Of a stretch of DNA of 64,000 nucleotides, positions 1-13,572 are shown one piece after another (the stretch's first letter is position 1; every line of letters begins with the position of its first letter). The DNA lies in NCBI RefSeq assembly GCF_028769735.1, contig NC_088169.1, positions 44,607,229-44,671,228 on the forward strand. The letters run 5' to 3'. Source of the DNA: Zonotrichia leucophrys gambelii. Taxonomy: Eukaryota > Chordata > Aves > Passeriformes > Passerellidae. The notes under the pieces were generated by a model. That model ran no database searches. It was not told the DNA's origin and saw nothing but the letters and a program-made list of their open reading frames with translations. The translations under genes were made by a program, and so were the position numbers.

Positions 1-729
1 GAGCCACTGCTTCCCCCTAAGTGCAGTCTGTGTCACAGGAACAACTGAGTCCATGGCCACAAGAAAAGTCCAGCCAAAAGGCCACTCCAAATCATCTCTC
101 CCCATTCAATCATCTCCACGTTCTTCGGGCCAGGTCCTTGTCTCATCTCATCTCTTATCTCCCTTCTTATTCAGCTTCGAGGAGGATTAGCATTTTTTGC
201 AAGACCCCAATCATGAAAGAAAGGGGTTAAAACTTTCAGTCTCTGTCCCGGAGCTGCGGCACTCCCACACACGCTGCCCACACGCTGCCGCTCCGGCCGG
301 GCACTCTTCTCCCCCTTCTCCTCCTGGCCCAGCTGCTATCACATTCGGTGTCGCCGGCTCTCTCTCTCTCCCTCCTGGGGGGGGGGGGGGGGAATGGCTG
401 CCCGAGGGCTGACTCCCTGGGGTCTTCCACCCTTCCATCCTCGAGGGCCTCCTCACCTCCCATCTCTGTCCAGGCCCAGGGCCTACCACGTGGCTGCCCC
501 TCCCCCGCCCAGCAGCAGCGGCTGGACAGGGGAGGGAGATCTGACCTCTTCGCCGCGACGTCCCAAGAGAGCCTGCCAGGGGCAGAGCCCTGCTTTTAAC
601 CCCTGTGTATTCTCGGAGGTGTGTCCAAACCCCACTGGCTACACCAGGTGCCAGTCTCAAACTCAAAACCTTCATTGGTTTGACCACAGCTTCCCAGAAT
701 TCCCACTTCTTCCTGGTCAAACCACCACA
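1..729 (-). mobile_element. ERV LTR, truncated by the window edge (ERVL-like)
   Basis: This stretch aligns base for base with the later part of the complete LTR at 18171-19489; position 1 corresponds to 18764. In the first 120 bases I count 10 mismatches, 9 of them transitions. It ends in the same terminal motif (TCAAACCACCACA, up to 729), so the outer LTR boundary is present and the other end lies left of the window. The minus strand is taken as the sense strand by analogy with the complete copy. The possible 3' target duplication is GCATG (730-734), which cannot be checked without the left flank. It is GC-rich with CpGs, unlike its AT-rich neighbours, and holds a 16-G run. If it belongs to a provirus rather than a solo LTR, the internal region must lie to the left, because nothing viral follows on the right. 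The frames open here are LTR sequence, not host genes. Confidence 0.85.
377..392 (+). repeat. 16-base G run inside the LTR
   Basis: Sixteen consecutive G bases follow a CT-rich stretch. The matching site in the second LTR copy (19139-19147) has nine. This is a slippage-prone homopolymer, and its length in the assembly may be unreliable. Confidence 0.95.
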
Positions 730-734
730 GCATG

Positions 735-3700
735 AAATCTCATTTTAAAATGCTATATCTAATGTCTCTTTATATCTTTGTGGCTTTTTTCCTCTATTCT
801 GCAAGTTCTTTCTTCACTTTATTAAAAGGCAAAAAAGAGATACTAGAGGTTTGTGACTTAGGAGTTTTGTCTTATCAACAGACAACAGAAGGAATATTTG
901 GAACCTGCTAGTACTATTCTTTAGAAATTTGCTCTGTCCCTCTCAGTAATGGTATATATACATTTTTTTCCTCTATGGTCTTGAAATAAGTATTTTAATG
1001 CTTTTATTTTCAGTTCTTTATGAAAATGTGACATAATAAATCAATATGTAATTTGAAGAAGAAAAAAATCTAATTTTATTTACTCACCTGTACTTTCTAT
1101 AGAAAATGGAGATCTTTTAAAGAAAGTTAAAGTCCTGATTTGCTTTTTCTATGTGTGTTTCTGACATTTAATTTTCTTAAAGGGCTATATATAAAAGAAA
1201 GATCTTTGGATTGGCTTTAGGACCCAATTCCCTTTTCTCTGAACTACATCTTCCTGGTACACATCAAGTTTAACTTATATTGACAATTAAGAATGCAGAT
1301 AAGAAAAACTCAATGCAATTAAATTCACATTAAAATTTACTAACATGAAAAGAAAAGTGTCAAGATGATGTTAATGTTAATATGGAATCCTGGCACTTTG
1401 AAAACTCTATTGAATTTACTGAAGACAGCTTTTGATCAATAGGAACATACTGATAAGTACATTGGTGATTTTATCTACTAACTTTTGCAGTATAATGAAC
1501 TTAACTTGATAGAAATTGAGTTTTGACAAGATATTCCAGGTAATTGAATATCCAGATTTTTTTTTTGGCTCAAGTGAATTTATCAGAATTATAAAAGTAA
1601 GATAATCAGAATTGGCTTTATCAGGTTGAGAGAGACAAGGGGTGAGAGACAGATGAGTTAGATGCACAGGTATTATGCAGAAGTGTACTTTTAACACAGG
1701 TTGATTTCCATGTGTAGAGGAATTGAAAAAAGTTAAAAAAGCAAAACCAAGCCAGAACAATTAAAAAAAAAAAAGAGTTGAGAAGACAAATGTAGAACTA
1801 AACCAGCTGAAATAACTGGGATATATTCGCAAGATCTGAACAAGATCCATAAAGGGGTATAATCAGGAAAGATCAAAAGGGAAAGAAAGAAGTTATAAGA
1901 GGCCAGCAAAGTAAGAGGGAGAAGAGACAAAACTTTTGGGTTGTTTTTGGGAGGTGAGGGGAAGGGAGGGAAGTGTATTGGGATGAATTTTGCACAACAA
2001 CTAATACCTGCTATCTTCAGAGTCTACGTAACATAGTGTTAAAGGCAATACAAAAATGTCAATCCATCTTTTCCATCATTGCTCTCTTGCAACTAGGATG
2101 ACAATGCTGAAGTAGACTCCCACTAACATGTTAGGTTAGCCACAGAATATCTGAGACTATGAGGTAGATACTGGAAAGAAATCAACCATACACACAAGCA
2201 GAAAAGCCAGAGCCAATAAACCCACCCCACTTCTCCAACTGATCCTGACTATGTTTTGGGTTCCTCATTGCTGCATTTCTTCTGGAAAATTTTCTGTCTG
2301 CATCGTATCAAGTGCAGTTAAAGGGCTGGAGTGTGACTGTCTTAGATGATTTTCACTCCAAATTTCAGGAAGTAAAGTACTTTAAAGTACATCTGATCAG
2401 CGTCATCCTGGAAGTAGCCATTTAAAATATCCTAATCAGTTAAATAAATGTCCCAAGTACATCACTTATGGATCTGTTTGCATTTAAACTCAGTATAATC
2501 ACTGTGACACAGAATTGTTAATTCTAGCAAAACACTCTAAATAGCCCTAAATTAAATGTTTATATACTTATATGTATAAACTATGCCTCCATTTCATCAT
2601 GTTCCCAAATTCATATACTTAATTTGAGAGAACATTGACATCAAGGTCACACATTCACTTCTATATATCAGGTATATTTGATTTTCTGTGAAGTGCAAGT
2701 ATTAGGAAATCCAGTTTTCACATTTAAATTAACAAAAAATTGAAGCTAATCGAAATCAATTATTCTATGCCGTGTATTTTTTTTTTTTTGCTGTTACGAT
2801 AGAAAAATACCTTCCTTTTTTAAACTTCCCTGTACTTCACTTTTAGCTTTTTGTCTTATTAATTAACAACTAACAGATACCTTAGATATATTCCTGAACA
2901 AAGAATGCATTTCTCCACTGTTCTCTTGGTAGTTTTACTTCCAAATACATTTTAATAAGTACTCACACTTTTAAATGATTTTTGGTGTGAGTCATCCCAG
3001 TGCAATTTGCTTACTTCCAAAACCAGACTTTAGAGAAGTAGCTAAGCTTCTAAACATAGAAAATTCATAGTAGATGAGTCTTGCATCATATTTCTGTATT
3101 GTTGTCTATACTATACATTTTTCCCCTGATCTTATTTCTACTACTAAGTGACAAGATAATGTCCAGAAATATATTGTATATTTGAATATAAAGTGTATGA
3201 AAGGGAAATAAATGTAAATGCAAATGAAGAATCCCATCAAGGTAGATAGATAAGTCTCTGCCAGATTCCAGAATGTTTGCAGCCACCACAAGAGGCAACA
3301 AGCAAATGAGCAGTGGTTGAGACTTGACAAAAAAGCCCCACAAACATTTCAGAATCTGTCAGGGAAGTACCATCAGTACAGCTGCTAGGCTTCAGTCATC
3401 CATCAAACCAATGCCTCCTCCAGGCTCACTGACCAACACTGAAGTGCATTTCTCTCTTCATCGGGTTAATAGAGTTAAGATGATGTGTTATGAGGCAGTA
3501 GGATATAACTGTCTCTGCAGTTGTATTTTTAGTATGGTTTCTGGGATGATTTTGGTCTTTTACAATTTACTGTCTTCAGTAATACCCAGGTATAATGGAG
3601 CAGTTAGCAGAGACCAGAAGCAAAAATCTTGACCACAGCTATTCTGTCCCAAAGAATACATTACCAGTGCAGTTACAGCTAAGCCTTATCATTCAGCATC

Positions 3701-4170
3701 TGAGTCAAAGGAATGTCCTGACCACCATTTAGCTTAGTATCAAAACAAACCAGAATTTAGAAAAGATATTGTCTGAGGAAAACTTGAATAAAATCTACTC
3801 CTACAAACTAGAACAGAGTTATGAAAGAAACAAAATTTCTTAAGATGAGCTGAAATAGAACCCATTTTTTAAAATGTGCTTTCTGTTTCTCGTGTGTTAC
3901 AATATATTTCAGCAATGTGAAGTTAAAACATTGTTCAGGCATCAGTTTGGTAGTTGTGATGTCTCTATTTTTAACCTTGTTATGAAAGTAACATTCATTT
4001 AAAGGAATCAGTGTTTACTACTTCTTTATCTCTTGCTGTGCTGACCTCTTTGAACCAGCAAATAAAACCAGAACTGCTTTTAGTTGGCTCTGTTTGATGA
4101 TGTGATGTTACTGCTTTATAGTTATGACACACCCAGGGTTAGTAGCCTATCTATCACTGGAGATGAGTGT
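735..4170. other. AT-rich noncoding stretch, nothing recognised
   Basis: This stretch is unique-looking AT-rich DNA with many short homopolymers. Open frames are at most about 115 codons and show no recognisable domain. No CR1 or LTR signature was seen. 3320-3640 is slightly GC-richer and carries a 102-codon plus-strand frame (3324-3632), but without splice-site context or family resemblance. Confidence 0.6.
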
Positions 4171-4300
4171 CTTTTTTTTTTGAGGGGGGGAGGGAAAGGG
4201 ATTTGGTTTGGTGTTTTCTTTGTTTTGTAGGGTGAAATTTTTTTTTACTTGTTTGTTCTGTGTTTGGTTTTGTTTGGTTTTCCTTGTTTGAGGGGTTTTT
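4171..4300 (+). repeat. T/G-rich low-complexity tract
   Basis: The tract consists of runs of T interspersed with GG and GGGG groups, with a loose recurring TTTGGTTTTG-like pattern and few other bases. It is low-complexity sequence with no sign of a gene. Confidence 0.7.
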
Positions 4301-7300
4301 GCACCTGGCATTTCTTTTCCTAGTAAATGTTTCTATATTCCTGCATGGAGCCAGCTTGGTAGGTAGATCAGCTCTTGGGAGAAAAAGAGAGAATACAATT
4401 TAAGGAGTGCTATGGACAGAAACATAAGAGGAGTGGAAAAGAGGCTTTCATAGTTGCCAAGGAGAGTATTTCCCTCTATTTGCAAAACTAGTGATGAGAG
4501 AGGTACAAATAGGACTCAATAAGGATGTTGCTTTATGTTATTTCAAGATTTCTTATTCTTGTGCCTACATATGATAGCGATTAGTGACTAAGAAAGATCT
4601 AGGTAAGGATTAGTGTTTTGACAATATTTCCACAATGTGTGATACTTACTAAACACCTTAAACTGAAAATCAGACTTAGTCCTACCATGCAAAATAATCT
4701 TGTCAGATGATGTATTTTATTTGTCATCCTCCTTCTTGTGGCATTCTCCCTTTCTTCTTCTTATGTTTTATTTTTTAGTCACATTTTATTATATGCTTAT
4801 TTTATGGACATATTATATAGTCACACCAAATCAGAGTTCAAACAATATTTATGCTAAATATCTTACTTATAGGCTACAAAGCCACATTGTGCTTTTTTAG
4901 GTTGATTATGAAAATTAATGTTGCAAATCTTAAAAATATTTTCTGTGTTATGCTTCACTTTTTCTGGCAGGTGAAATTTGTTTCCCTTCAGAAATTTTAT
5001 GGAAGTCATTAAATAGGCCTATATAATAGATAGAATTAATCAACTTTGTTCAGTAACAAAGGTAAATCTTCTGTTCCAAGGTACAAAGAAAAACACAGAT
5101 TTATTTCTTCACTTAGAGACATAAATGTGTTTCCTGGATTACAGGTAAAATAATTAACTGGAATAAAGTTTCCTTCTTTTTGAAGTGTCATATTATCTTT
5201 CTAAGTCCACCATGATAATCTTCAAAATATCAAAAAAATACAAGAATAATGTTCAAGAAAGTGTTTGAAAATCAATTCTATCCTATTTCTGACTTTATAG
5301 AACTATTATGTTTAATGTATTTCACAGTGACATTCTCTTAGCAATACTTTTAAGTTCAGAAAACTTTTACTGTCTTGACATCATTCTAGAATACTTATAG
5401 ATGCATGTGGGGATAGTCAGAGTGATCAAAACTGGGAATCAGCTGTCATTAAAAAGTTAAAACACTGAAGTTATAGGACCTCACTAATTTCCCAGGTCCA
5501 AATCTTGAACTCATTTTCATTCAAGGGACTGAAGTTTAAAATATATATATTCACTTAGCTGCAAGTAAGCAATTTTTCTTTCAGCTGCACCAGCAATTCT
5601 CTTTTCTTCATAAATCTGATATAAAGTGAATATCTGTGATATTGAAAAGCTTCTGTGTTGTGTCATAACATGATAATTTTGGGCTATTTTTATGTATAAC
5701 AAAACCCTCAAAACTCCTGAAGAGGGGGTTAGTATACTTCTGCCTGCCTTTCCCATTCCTCCATAACTCAAAAAGTAATATGAAAAGAGAAGTGGAATAC
5801 AAAATTGCTGAAGATGACAGAAATATAAAAGCCCCAGATAATCAGGCATTTGTTGCTTACATTAAGAAATTCGCATGGCAATACGAAAGGGTCTTTTTTC
5901 AGAAAAGATCTATATTTTTATTTAATGGATCTTTAGAAGTCTAACACAGTATCCTTTCTTTTCCACTTACAACCCATCTGTTACATGTTCAGCTCAGGGT
6001 AGTTAAATGGTGAGGAGAGGACAGAGTTGCAAAGGCAAGGCATGGTTTTTGAAAGAAACCTATGATCAGTCATGATAAAAACAGCAGAGTTCAAGTATGG
6101 AGCAAAGGCCCTGAGACTTGACATGGAGAGGTCATTGTAGGCCTTGATGTCAGCATATCCTTGGTGCACAATAAAAGTCAAATTAGAGAGGATCTATGTT
6201 GGATTGAGAGGAAGGGAACTTGAGGCAACTGCTGTAATCTATGAGTTCAAGGAGTTCACCGATGAAGGGAAGAAGTGATACTGAAAAGAAAGGGGGAATG
6301 GAAGGGTTGACTTTCAGAAGCTGCTGGATATTACAGTATGATTATATTCTTAGGAGAAGAAACAGGAGAAAGGACAGCGGGGCTCGAGAAGTCATGGTGT
6401 TGAAGTGGGAAGAAATGGAGTCACAGGCAGGAGCAAGGGCCAAAAGATGGAAGGAGGATGTAAGTGGAGAGGTCACGTTGGATCTCATAGATCTTTGCTA
6501 AAAACTACAGTGATAATATAGATAAAAGGAAGAATCAATTCTTTTATATGCCATGACAAAAACTGTCCCACCTCCTCGTTTGGGCTACATGCTACCAAAG
6601 ATCAAACATCAAAAAGAGTAGCATTTGATTCATATCCTGTTAATAGCCAGACTCTATATAAATGTTGTAGTATGATAAAAATAAACTAAATCTTGTGGAA
6701 AAAAAAAATAGCATATAATCCAACAGAGCAGAAACATCTTTTTTTGTAGTATTTGAATGCATCCATATATGTTGGGAGGTGGAGGTGGAGAAAAAAGGAC
6801 CAACAAAGAAAGCAAAAAACAAAATATTTCCATCCTAACTGAAGGGATATTACAAATGTTACAATGTTTCATCAATAAAAAAGTAAATTAAGTTTCAAGT
6901 GCTCCTATAGTTATATAAAAGCTCATTTCTTCAGATAAATTTTCGTAAATAATATATTTCACTGTTTCCTGTCAGAAGGTAGTACCAAATGGGGAAACTA
7001 ATGGTTAAAGCCAACAGTTGTACTAATTCAAGTATAGTGTAAATACTGATTCTGAAGAGTGTTAGCTGGGGGAATAGTCCCAAAGAGTTCCAGATATTCA
7101 AGTGCTGGTTCTTTTTCATTCAAAATAGCACAGCTTTTTTCAAGCTAAATAGTGTGATCAAACCCCCAGAGTCTCTGAAGCACACAAAAGCTCACAGAAT
7201 TTAAAGTCGTGTATACCCTATTCTGACACAAATGTGTATTATGGGAATATTGCAAGAAATTAAATTTCTGTTTAGCACAGTGTGTACACTTATAATGATA

Positions 7301-9177
7301 ATGAATTTTATGATACCCATCAGAAAGTATTTCTGAAGACTTTACTGTTTTCTATTCCCCACCAGAGTGCAGTTTATTGTGAGCTCCAACATTTTAGTAA
7401 ATTATTTGACAGAAATAAATTCCCCAGCAGATATTAAATTATTTGATAGAAATCTGAAAGTTTTGGATTAAACAGAAATGTGGAAGAAATTGAATTCAAA
7501 TAATACAGAATGATGTTAAGTTATACTTTATTAGATGGTGTTGTAGATATTTGCATCTGCAGTGATCGAACAGAGCATTAGAATACTTGTCTTACTATTT
7601 GATTTTTTTAGCCTATGGAGATTTTGCTGCAGCAGTTCTGTTCCATAATGATCTCAATTTACACAATAAATAGATAACTGCTTTCAGTATTCTCTCACTG
7701 AAGCAGCAATACTGCTCCTCATAGTAAGTTCACACTTACCATGCCTATAGCACAGAATGATTAAATGCTGCATTTTGCAATATTGAAGATGACAAATCAC
7801 TATTCTGTGGAAAATAGTGTTTAAGTAACACATTTTGCAAAGAATGGTGCTAGTGAATAACCACATGCATGCGTCAAGATAAGTGCAACAAATAAATTTA
7901 GTTTGGTGCTAATTGTGAAATTATATATAAATTTTCTCAATTTTTAAAATGAATATAATGCAATTGTTGCTGTGAGGTTCTTCCTTCATATCTCTATTTA
8001 CAGTTAATCTTGAGGGCAGGAGTAGATAGACTTGAAAGAAGTACTAGAATCCTAACTTAGGGGTAGCAGAACTCTTTTGATGGACTGCATGCTTTGTCAC
8101 TTGAAAAAAGACCAAATTCTTCAAAAAGAGACAATGCAAATCAATCCATGTCAGATCCTCAGAGAAATCAGGACAAATATACTTTCTCCACACTTTCTCT
8201 GAGGGACAGTAAGCTTTATAAACATGGCTGTAAAAATCCTCTGTAACTGAACTTCCCCAGGTGTCCTAAGCTTCCCTACGTGCAGCAGAAATTGATGTGG
8301 TGTGTTGATTGTCTATTACACACTTTGAATGAGAAATATCCCCATACAAACCTATGCCTTCAGGAATGTTGATGAATGAGGAATATGAGGTAAACTTTTG
8401 ATCTCACTAGCACAGTTTTGTAGCAACCCAATTGCAATAAATCAATATTTCTGGCAACCTGCTGATTCCTCTTGGAGTGGATGACTAACAGGGGAATATT
8501 AGTGAATGAGACCACTTGCAGGTGTTTTCTGAAACAGAAGTTCTCTTTCAAATGTGACTTTTTTTTCAGAAACATCCTACATTTTTCTGAAATCCAGGAG
8601 GATTAGGATCAAAGGTCTTTAGGGGCATAGGCTTGAGATTTCCTATTTCTGGTATCACCATGACAATTGAAAAAGAAGACCTCTACCACAAAAGCTTTGT
8701 GGACAAGAAAACTCAAGTCAAACTTTTATCATCCCAAATAAAAAACTTTCAAGTATTTTCAATTGTCATATCATTAGTTTCCAAAGAAAATTAAGATCTT
8801 AATACAGACAGTATAACCCCATCAACACTAGGCTCGCTTATTAATATCTTTCACATTTGTTTTTAAGTGTTGACAAAAACTTACTCTCTTACATTAAGGA
8901 TACATAGGTTTAAACCACTGGTCTAAAGTTAACAACAAAACCTCAGCTTTGCCTCACAGGCCTAATGCAAAGAAGCCTAATGCTTCTTTGTCCTGCTGAT
9001 CATGCTCTGTACTCTCCTCTGAGCCACCTGAGATTATGCTCTATCATGCCTCAAACACAGGGCCTACATGAGGCTGAATAGAATGAAATTATTCACTGTG
9101 GAAACTTCAGCTTGCCAAAGGATTTTGGCCTTTTTTTGACTAATGTTCTTTCTGAGGTTAGTTATAAGCACACATTC
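4301..9177. other. AT-rich noncoding stretch, nothing recognised
   Basis: No gene or clear repeat was seen. 6190-6500 is purine-rich on the plus strand, with an 86-codon frame (6241-6501) rich in Lys, Arg, Glu and Gly. That composition follows from the base content, and the frame is not recognised. The 110-codon minus frame at 5517-5849 is of chance length. Confidence 0.6.
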
Positions 9178-9722
9178 TGGCTTGTATCAGAAACAGTGCG
9201 GCTACCAGGCCTAGGGAAGAGAATCTTCCACCCCATTGTGTTCAGTTCTGGGCATCTCAATTCAGGAAGCACACTGAGGTTCTGGAGCATGTCTAGAGAA
9301 GTGCAAAGAGTCCAGAACACATGGTCTACAAGGAGCAGCTGAAGGAGCTGGGATTGTTTAGCCCGCAGAAAAGGAGGCTCAGTAGAACCTTGTTGCTTTC
9401 TATAACTAACTGACAGGAGATTGTGGCCGGGTGGGGTTTGACCTCTTCCCTTAGGCAACCAGCAAGAGGACAAGAGGACATAGTCTTAATCTGTGTCAGG
9501 AGAGGTTTAGGTTGGATATTATGAAGAATTTCTTAACAGAAAGGGTGATGAGATGTTGCAATGGGCTGCCCAGGAAGTGGGGGGTCACCATCCCTGGAGG
9601 TGTTTACGGAAAGTCTGGATACGGCACTCAGTGCCATGGTCTAGTTGACAAGGTGGTGTTTGGTCATAGCTTGGACTTGATGACCTCAGAGGTCTTTTCC
9701 AACCTAATTGATTCTGTGATTC
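9178..9722 (+). mobile_element. CR1 LINE, 5'-truncated 3' end
   Basis: This is the last part of ORF2 and the 3' UTR of a chicken repeat 1 retrotransposon in the plus orientation. Recognised landmarks in order are a CR1-like segment from 9181, the segment around GTGTTCAGTTCTGGGC (9238-9253), the AGGAGGCTCAG block (about 9372), the GGTTTAGGTTGGATATTATG block (about 9504-9525), GGGCTGCCCAGGAAG (about 9563), and the terminal GGACTTGATGACCTCAGAGGTC segment ending in ATTCTGTGATTC near 9722. Truncation at the 5' end is the norm for CR1. Many substitutions, stops and small indels show an old dead copy. The open frames that cross it (9112-9342 plus, 9162-9473 minus, 9512-9835 plus) are parts of this element. 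Confidence 0.93.
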
Positions 9723-10439
9723 CTTTTCAAGTTCAGCCATTGTGCTCTTGTTACTGTATAAATCCTCACAAGTGTCAGCAACAGGTCATATGTTCTTTCT
9801 CATGCAGAAATGACGTTTCAAATTCCAATGAATAGAGGAATTGTATTAATAATCTTTAAGGAAGATTAAGAAAATTTGCAGTGACTCTCTCTTTCCACCT
9901 GGCTACAGATTCTGGGAATGGAAATACTACATTCGAATTGTGGTAATCAATATAGTAAAATCTCTGGTGATGTAATCTTGAAAAACCATCTAGTGACACA
10001 GATGTCATGGGCAGTTGTGTTGTGCAAGTGCTAGGCTAAAATCCTCTTATGGCATATTAAAGGGTGACTGCAGATTCCTTGGTATCCAATTTTCATTCAT
10101 GACAAATGAACCATGAATTCTTGTCTACTATGTGTTTTGTATCATAAAAAAGGTTGGTTCTCTCAATTGCATAATTTCATTGAGTTGAGAAAACAATGGC
10201 CAGAGAAATAAAGAACCTCAGAAATATCATTAAGAGCAGAAATATGAGATGGAAAATCAAGGAGAAAGAAAGGAAATGTTAGAAGCTTGTGATAACCTGG
10301 TGGCAAATTAGTTTATTTTGTCTGCAGATAAAAGAAATCAAAAAATGTGGTGAAAGTGATATTAAAAGGGGCAAAGGCAAACTAAAGGATTTAATTTAAA
10401 TTATTTAATAATTAAAAGCAGTTGAAGATAATGAAAATA
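9723..10439. other. AT-rich noncoding stretch
   Basis: No gene or clear repeat was seen. This spacer separates the CR1 copy on the left from a short CR1 scrap in the same orientation on the right. Confidence 0.6.
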
Positions 10440-10540
10440 GTTCACTTTTGGGCTCCTCACTACAAGAAAGGACTGTATCTAGAGGACTGTATCTAGAGAA
10501 CATCAACAAAACTGGTAAAGGGTCTGGAGTGCAAGTCCAG
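10440..10540 (+). mobile_element. CR1 LINE internal fragment
   Basis: About 100 bases match the CR1 segment that reads TTTTGGGCTCCTCACTACAAG (one copy of this starts near 10445) and, further on, AACTGGTAAAGGGTCTGGAG (near 10511). In intact CR1 these two blocks lie in the same order, near the end of ORF2. The piece lacks the CR1 3' terminus. It may be a remnant of a separate insertion or a displaced part of the copy at 9178-9722. A 14-bp tandem duplication sits inside it. Confidence 0.75.
10471..10498 (+). repeat. Perfect 14-bp tandem duplication inside a CR1 fragment
   Basis: GACTGTATCTAGAG occurs twice in direct succession (10471-10484 and 10485-10498) with no mismatch. The element around it is strongly diverged, so the duplication is probably much younger than the CR1 insertion. 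Confidence 0.97.
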
Positions 10541-13435
10541 GATCATCATTCTTTTTAGATTTGTAAATTTATAAGACTAATTATGAAACACTTACTCTAT
10601 TTTACTTTCTGTGAGTTTATTTGGCTTATAGTTAAATATTCCCTCTGATGTACACCCAGTTACCTAAAATCATGGATCTTTCTGCATCTTTTCCTTCTGA
10701 TGTTCAAATGTGAGCTATATGTGTAATTGAAATTTAATAAATGGCTGACTGTTGCCTTTCACTTCTGTCTTTCCATTATGTTGCTGAAGATGTGCTTATG
10801 TCCTAAATCATGATTCAGTGCACTACTGCCTCATTTTATTTATATGGACTATATTAAATATATATCTTTTAAATAAACATGCCTTACTTCCTGAAGAAAC
10901 CAGTGATAAAATGTAAGTCTGGAAACAGGGAGGTTTTTATATTTCCTTCTACTAAGATGAGTTTTAATAGCTTTGCAGACCTGTTAGGACTCCAAAAGAT
11001 TACATAATTTTTTTCCCCTTTATGTTTATATGCTCTTTCTAAGAAAAGTGTATCCTACCATCCCTGATAGGATGCCCCTAACATATAAAAAAAGACTCCA
11101 TAATTTGCTTTAAATCTTTCTTTCAAGTAATAGTTGAACACAGCCTTTTCTTTGCCTAATGTCACTGAGTCCTTGTCTTGTATTGAATCCTTGTCTAGTG
11201 TAATAATTATGAAATTAAATGCCTGGCACAATTGCATAGTCATATATCTAACCACAGATTTGACAAGGAAACCAATATTACTGATGAAAATTCACACTAG
11301 GATCTAGTGTAGAAGTAAAACTTGGTGTTTTCAATGTTTCTTTTCTTTTCCCAACAATAATCTGGTTAATTGCTTGCGTTTGCAGAGCAGGAATAAGCAA
11401 TTTGGCAGCTATAAAATTGTTTCTATTCTAAGTGGAAAATATCCAAAATAAAGCTTCCCAATCTTAAGTAAAGGAAAAAGAAGAATATCCTTGAAAAACA
11501 CTCACTGCTTATCTTATTCAAGTTAGGCATTTCGAATGAAGATGAAATTTCATGTCTCTGCAACAGACACCTTCAGGTGTATTATTTTCATAGTGAATTG
11601 TATGGAGATAAATACAACTGAAATGAATCTCAGGCACTATCAGATAATCTTGGAAGTATTTTGGAAATCTTGCATTAAAAAAAAAACCACAAAGAAGAAA
11701 CAAAAAATGTGTTTGGCATGAAGACTTATCTTGATCTGTAAATAGAATAGGCTGCCTTCTTTCACTAAACTATGGAGAATGATTAAAAGTCATTCATGAT
11801 GTGCCACTGGAGCCAAAATTTTTCTGAGACTTTTTACTCAATGTATTCATAATATGAAAAATAAGCAATATTTATAAACAGCTTATGAATGTTCTTATTT
11901 TCTTTTAAATTTTTTTCTTCTTATTTAATTTCCATATACCAGTTTGTTCTCTTCTCTGTATTAGCAATTTATTAACAATGAATAAGTCTTGCTGTCTTTT
12001 CTAATCTGTAAAAAATAAGCCAAAGTGCTAACTAAAAGCAAATTGATTTGAATATATTGTGAATTCTTGCTTGATACTCGGTATGTGAAATGCAAAATCA
12101 TAGACTTTAATCTTAATTTACAAGTAATTTAATATCTGAATTAAAAGTAGCATACACATTTATTATGATAACATTGTTCTTCTAGTTAGTGTTTGGTTCT
12201 ATGCAGTTAACCTCATCATATTTTTTATAATTTATGTATATACATAGAATTTTTCAATTTTTGCCTTTAAACTTAGTGAAATATAACCTAAAAAAACCTA
12301 AATTGTCCTTCTCATAGAATGTCCTATAATCTCCACCAGGGAGGGTAAGGGGAGTAGAGAACTATCCCTATCTGTTAAGGATAGTTTGGTGCACTGTGTA
12401 AAGTCAAACAAACAAAAAAGACAATAAAAAAAAAAAGGAGAGGAAAATATTTAAAGGTTTAATTTGTATATATGTATTTGAATATATATTTTAAAATGTA
12501 TCTCTAACCACTTAAATTTTTTCCTGGAGTGGAAATAAAAACTATCAAGTCAGATGTTTATTCTCTCCACTTAATTAAAATGTTTATCTGTCTAATTAAT
12601 AAAGAGAGTGCAGTAATTACATGCAATATATGTCAAAATCATAGCTATTATTATTTATCAAGTGGAGAAGACCTATGCACTATTTATTTGTTGTGCTTAA
12701 TACTTCTTTGCTTTTTATTCCCAGAAGATCACCTCTGAGATCAGTTAGGCTTTTGGAACTGTGTGCCATGCATTCAAGCACACAAATAATAATAGGCTTG
12801 GATGTAACATCATGTGTTTTTCTAGTGTTCAGTTATGTGACACAGACCAAGTTGCTATTATATGGTTTATTAAGGAAAAAAAAAAAAAGAAGAAAACAAG
12901 CAAAAGATGCCCATGAAGATGGGTTTGAAGTTTATTTAAAGCATTCATAGTATGCTGAAAAATACAGTAATGATTACAGAAAAAAAAAAAGAAATATCTC
13001 CTTTACAAATAATGGTATTTTATTTAGAAAGTATGAATAATTTTTTTTTTCTTTGTGTCAGAAATAAACATGTTACTTTGAATCCAAAAGTAAGGGATAG
13101 ACTGAACCACAGAACTTTGAATGACATGGATATACTTTCCTTTCGCTGGTTACTTTGTAATGAGCCAAATGCCTCTTCACCACTCTATACATGAAGGTCC
13201 TGTGTGAAAAAAAGACACAAATTCTATTAATTAAGGGAAAATCTGGTCCCTATTATGCTATTTTAAAATTACATTTGGCATAAACAGAGAGTAGTGCTTG
13301 CTTGTAGGAGTGGATGTCATCAGCACTGGGCTTTAGCAAAAGCCTTTTGAGAGATCAGAAAAGCATAATATTCTCCAGTTTTTTGAAAAACAAGGAAAAT
13401 AAAGGAATAACTGTTACAGTTGTAATCACTATTTT
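10541..13435. other. AT-rich noncoding stretch, nothing recognised
   Basis: Long A and T runs and short chance frames only. The 91-codon frame at 12675-12950 ends in a Lys-rich segment coded by a poly-A-rich tract and shows no family resemblance. Confidence 0.6.
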
Positions 13436-13572
13436 TCTAAGTATTTAAAATATATAATTATTCAGTGGTTTGATACTAAAATATATTATTAATATATAGA
13501 TATATAAAAATAAAATTATGTGCATGTATATAATATAAAAATGCAAATGTATTTATATAAACAGATATAAAA
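13436..13572 (+). repeat. TA-rich low-complexity block
   Basis: This is a degenerate run of TATA and ATAT steps with only scattered G and C. It can melt easily but shows no promoter context. Confidence 0.7.
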
